Below are positions 6,233 to 7,655 of a stretch of 7,655 bases of DNA, piece by piece. The position numbers and the translations under genes are program-made. The notes beneath the pieces are model-generated. The model did no database searches and was not told where the DNA came from. It saw only the letters and a list, made by a program, of their open reading frames with translations. The stretch is from Candidatus Hydrogenedentota bacterium (GTDB lineage: Bacteria; Hydrogenedentota; Hydrogenedentia; Hydrogenedentales; SLHB01), in NCBI GenBank assembly GCA_023384315.1, contig JAHDWY010000191.1, forward strand, positions 1 to 7,655. The letters run 5' to 3'. Numbering within the stretch: the stretch's first letter is position 1; each line of letters begins with the position of its first letter.

Positions 6233-6292
6233 GCATCGACTGATCGGACCGATCCGACAGATCTGACCGATCGGTCCGGTCTCGCCAGATGC
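6233..6292. repeat. Imperfect palindrome built of 9-nt tandem units
   Basis: Five 9-mers run head to tail at 6238-6282: gactgatcg, gaccgatcc, gacagatct, gaccgatcg, gtccggtct (consensus GACNGATCN, last unit degenerate). The array folds on itself: gatcggaccgatc (6242-6254) is the inverse of 6269-6281 with one mismatch, and outer arms gcatc/gatgc (6233-6237, 6288-6292) extend it. It lies between two divergent candidate promoters. It could be an operator, a short dispersed repeat (REP-like), or slippage-derived sequence; a single copy does not decide. Confidence 0.65.
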
Positions 6293-6311
6293 GGCTCCGC
6301 TTCAAATGATC

Positions 6312-6317
6312 TACAAT
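6312..6317 (+). promoter_or_regulatory. Candidate -10 element of the aldolase gene
   Basis: TACAAT (five of six to TATAAT) stands 41 nt before the aldolase start. No recognisable -35 box is found 16-18 nt upstream, so this promoter would need an activator or another sigma factor, or the match is chance. Confidence 0.3.
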
Positions 6318-6358
6318 ACGGCTTTCTCAGGCCAACCCAGGAAGGAGCGCGACCCATC

Positions 6359-7174
6359 ATGCGAGGCAAGGAACTTTCGGCGGCACTACGATCCGGCAAA
6401 CGCGTCTACGGCACCTGCGCGGTCTCGCCGTCTCCGGCATGGCCGTCTATGATGGCGGGCACCGGCATGGACTACGTGTTCATTGACACCGAGCATATCT
6501 CGCTCGCCCGCGAAACCTTGTCCTGGATGTGCCGCACCTTCGACGCGCTGAACATTGCGCCTATCGTGCGCATCCCCGAGCCGGACCCGTACCGGGCCTG
6601 CATGGTGCTCGACGGCGGCGCCCACGGCATCATCGCCCCGTACGTGGAATCGATCGAGCAGGTCATGGCGATGCGGGGCGCGGTCAAATTGCGGCCCCTG
6701 AAGGGCAAACGGCTTGACGCGGTCCTCAAGGGCGACGAAGTCCCCAACGAAGAAACCGGCGCATATCTCGCCGAGCGCAACGCCGACCGCGTAATGATCG
6801 TCAACATCGAGAGCACGCCGGCCTTGGCCGCTCTCGATCGCATTCTCGCCGTGCCGGGCCTCGACGCAGTGTTGGTCGGACCGCACGATCTCTCCATCAG
6901 TCTTGGCATCCCGGAACAATACAGCCATCCCACGTTCCAGGAGGCCATCACCACGATCATTACCAAAGCGCGCAAGGCGTCCGTGGGCGTCGGCATCCAC
7001 TACTCCGAAGCCATCGACCAGGAGATCGCGTGGGCCAAGCAGGGCGCGAACTTCATCGTCCACAGCAGCGATTTCGCCATCGTAGCGCAAACGTTGAAAG
7101 CCGATTTCGCGCGGTTCCGGAAGGAAATGGGAGATACAGGCACCGGTGCGGCCGGAGGTCCGGAAGCGATTTAG
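6359..7174 (+). CDS. HpcH/HpaI-family aldolase (2-keto-3-deoxy sugar acid aldolase-like)
   Basis: A 271-residue cytoplasmic class II (metal-dependent) pyruvate aldolase-type TIM barrel. Members such as HpaI, GarL, RhmA and YfaU cleave 2-keto-3-deoxy acids to pyruvate plus an aldehyde. Catalytic positions are intact: His46 in DTEHIS (43-48), Arg71 in IVRIPEPDP (69-77), metal ligands Glu151 (NIES) and Asp177 in GPHDLSISLG (174-183). Supporting blocks are LDGGAHGIIAPYVES (84-98) and GIHYSE (212-217). The segment LRPLKGKRL (111-119) stands where many members have YPPxGxRG, so substrate may differ. The start is ATG 6359 with AAGGAG at 6342-6347. Position next to a fucosidase makes a deoxy-sugar acid such as 2-keto-3-deoxy-fuconate or -rhamnonate a reasonable substrate guess, but this is inference. 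It could also be a lyase outside sugar catabolism. Confidence 0.9.
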   Translation: MRGKELSAALRSGKRVYGTCAVSPSPAWPSMMAGTGMDYVFIDTEHISLARETLSWMCRTFDALNIAPIVRIPEPDPYRACMVLDGGAHGIIAPYVESIEQVMAMRGAVKLRPLKGKRLDAVLKGDEVPNEETGAYLAERNADRVMIVNIESTPALAALDRILAVPGLDAVLVGPHDLSISLGIPEQYSHPTFQEAITTIITKARKASVGVGIHYSEAIDQEIAWAKQGANFIVHSSDFAIVAQTLKADFARFRKEMGDTGTGAAGGPEAI

Positions 7175-7213
7175 TGTAGCGATCGATCCCGCTCGCTCAG
7201 GACGGAGTTTCGC

Positions 7214-7241
7214 GTGCGCCGTGCCGCTAGGTGCGGCGCGC
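7214..7241 (+). other. Hairpin in the aldolase-fucosidase spacer
   Basis: GTGCGCCG (7214-7221) pairs with CGGCGCGC (7234-7241) through 8 bp including one G-U, with a 12-nt loop. It lacks a T-run (followed by attgattt), so it is at best a weak terminator or an mRNA-stabilising hairpin. No promoter for the fucosidase is evident in the 124-nt spacer. Confidence 0.35.
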
Positions 7242-7298
7242 GCATTGATTTCCGCCGTCCCCATCGGATAGAACGGATCCAAATTGGGGAGACCAGCC

Positions 7299-7655
7299 AT
7301 GACTTTTTCACGCGTTCTTCTAACGTCCCTCTGCCTTTTTCTCGCCGCTGGAGCTTTCGCGCAAGACGTAACCTACGAACCCACCTGGGAATCGCTCGAC
7401 GCTCGGCCCAATCCACAATGGTTCGAAGATGCCAAGTTCGGCATCTTCATCCACTGGGGCGTGTATTCCGTGCCGGCCTGGGGTCCGAAAGACCGCTACT
7501 CCGAATGGTACTGGCACGACATGCAGAACAAGGACGGCGAGACCTGGAAGTTTCACGTAGAAACCTACGGCGAAGATTTCCAATATCAAGACTTCGCGCC
7601 CATGTTCAAGGCGGAACTCTTCAATCCCGACGAATGGGCGGACATTTTTCAGCGC
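7299..7655 (+). CDS. GH29 alpha-L-fucosidase, N-terminal part, cut by window edge
   Basis: The first 119 codons of a secreted glycoside hydrolase family 29 protein, which removes alpha-linked L-fucose from glycans with retention of configuration. A signal peptide covers residues 1-21 (hydrophobic 6-20, cleavage likely after AFA). The mature start has the family signature WFEDAKFGIFIHWGVYSVPA (41-60), with the conserved HWG (52-54), then SEWYW (68-72) and FAPMFKAELFNPDEWADI (99-116), the usual block ahead of the barrel core. The catalytic Asp and acid/base lie beyond the window. ATG 7299 has GGGGAG at 7286-7291, 7 nt upstream. It is same-strand with the aldolase, 124 nt away, possibly one unit. 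Confidence 0.95.
   Translation, partial: MTFSRVLLTSLCLFLAAGAFAQDVTYEPTWESLDARPNPQWFEDAKFGIFIHWGVYSVPAWGPKDRYSEWYWHDMQNKDGETWKFHVETYGEDFQYQDFAPMFKAELFNPDEWADIFQR

Noticed and set aside
6238..6282. CRISPR-like array
   Set aside because: The units are 9 nt, directly abutting, with no spacers.
6174..6305. 44-residue N-terminal extension of the SGNH hydrolase (DRSD-rich)
   Set aside because: It is translation of the 9-nt repeat and promoter; the ATG at 6173 has a good SD and begins a proper signal peptide.
6386..7300. 304-codon open frame on the minus strand opposite the aldolase
   Set aside because: The aldolase with complete catalytic residues accounts for this region; the antisense translation has no motif.

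Overview
The window is GC-rich bacterial DNA with dense genes and clear Shine-Dalgarno (SD) sites. It joins a housekeeping operon on the minus strand to a set of carbohydrate-processing genes. The mix of a Tat-exported BNR-type beta-propeller, an AGE-family epimerase, a secreted SGNH hydrolase, an HpcH/HpaI aldolase and a GH29 fucosidase resembles glycan-degrading bacteria of the Planctomycetes/PVC or Hydrogenedentota kind. This placement is inference from gene content; no rRNA or other phylogenetic marker was compared.

Left part (1-2740, minus strand): one transcription unit reads infC (IF3), rpmI (L35), rplT (L20), hisA, then tyrA, which runs off the window at base 1. A good sigma70-type promoter lies at 2709-2738. 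It is followed by an untranslated leader of about 220 nt with a perfect 10-bp Rho-independent terminator ahead of infC. Upstream leader segments can form a competing antiterminator and an anti-antiterminator. This is the layout expected for L20-type transcription attenuation. infC appears to start at ATC, in keeping with the rare start codons typical of this gene. hisA and tyrA replace the more usual pheS/pheT downstream of rplT and share a GTGA stop/start overlap.

Right part (2860-7655): a Tat-signal BNR/sialidase-fold protein and an AGE-family epimerase-like protein run on the plus strand. They converge, with only 6 bp between stops, on a secreted SGNH hydrolase on the minus strand. Divergent from the hydrolase are an HpcH/HpaI-type aldolase and the first 119 codons of a secreted GH29 alpha-L-fucosidase. 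The 185-bp divergent spacer (6174-6358) holds a candidate promoter for each direction, flanking a 9-nt-period repeat that is also an imperfect palindrome.

Possible joint role (inference): the exported enzymes trim fucose-containing or acylated polysaccharide, while the epimerase and aldolase handle released sugars, for example a 2-keto-3-deoxy sugar acid cleaved to pyruvate and an aldehyde. The most interesting points are the attenuator with three mutually exclusive pairings, the unusual operon order, and the epimerase homologue that lacks the family's first catalytic histidine. I see no RNA genes, insertion sequences or CRISPR arrays.
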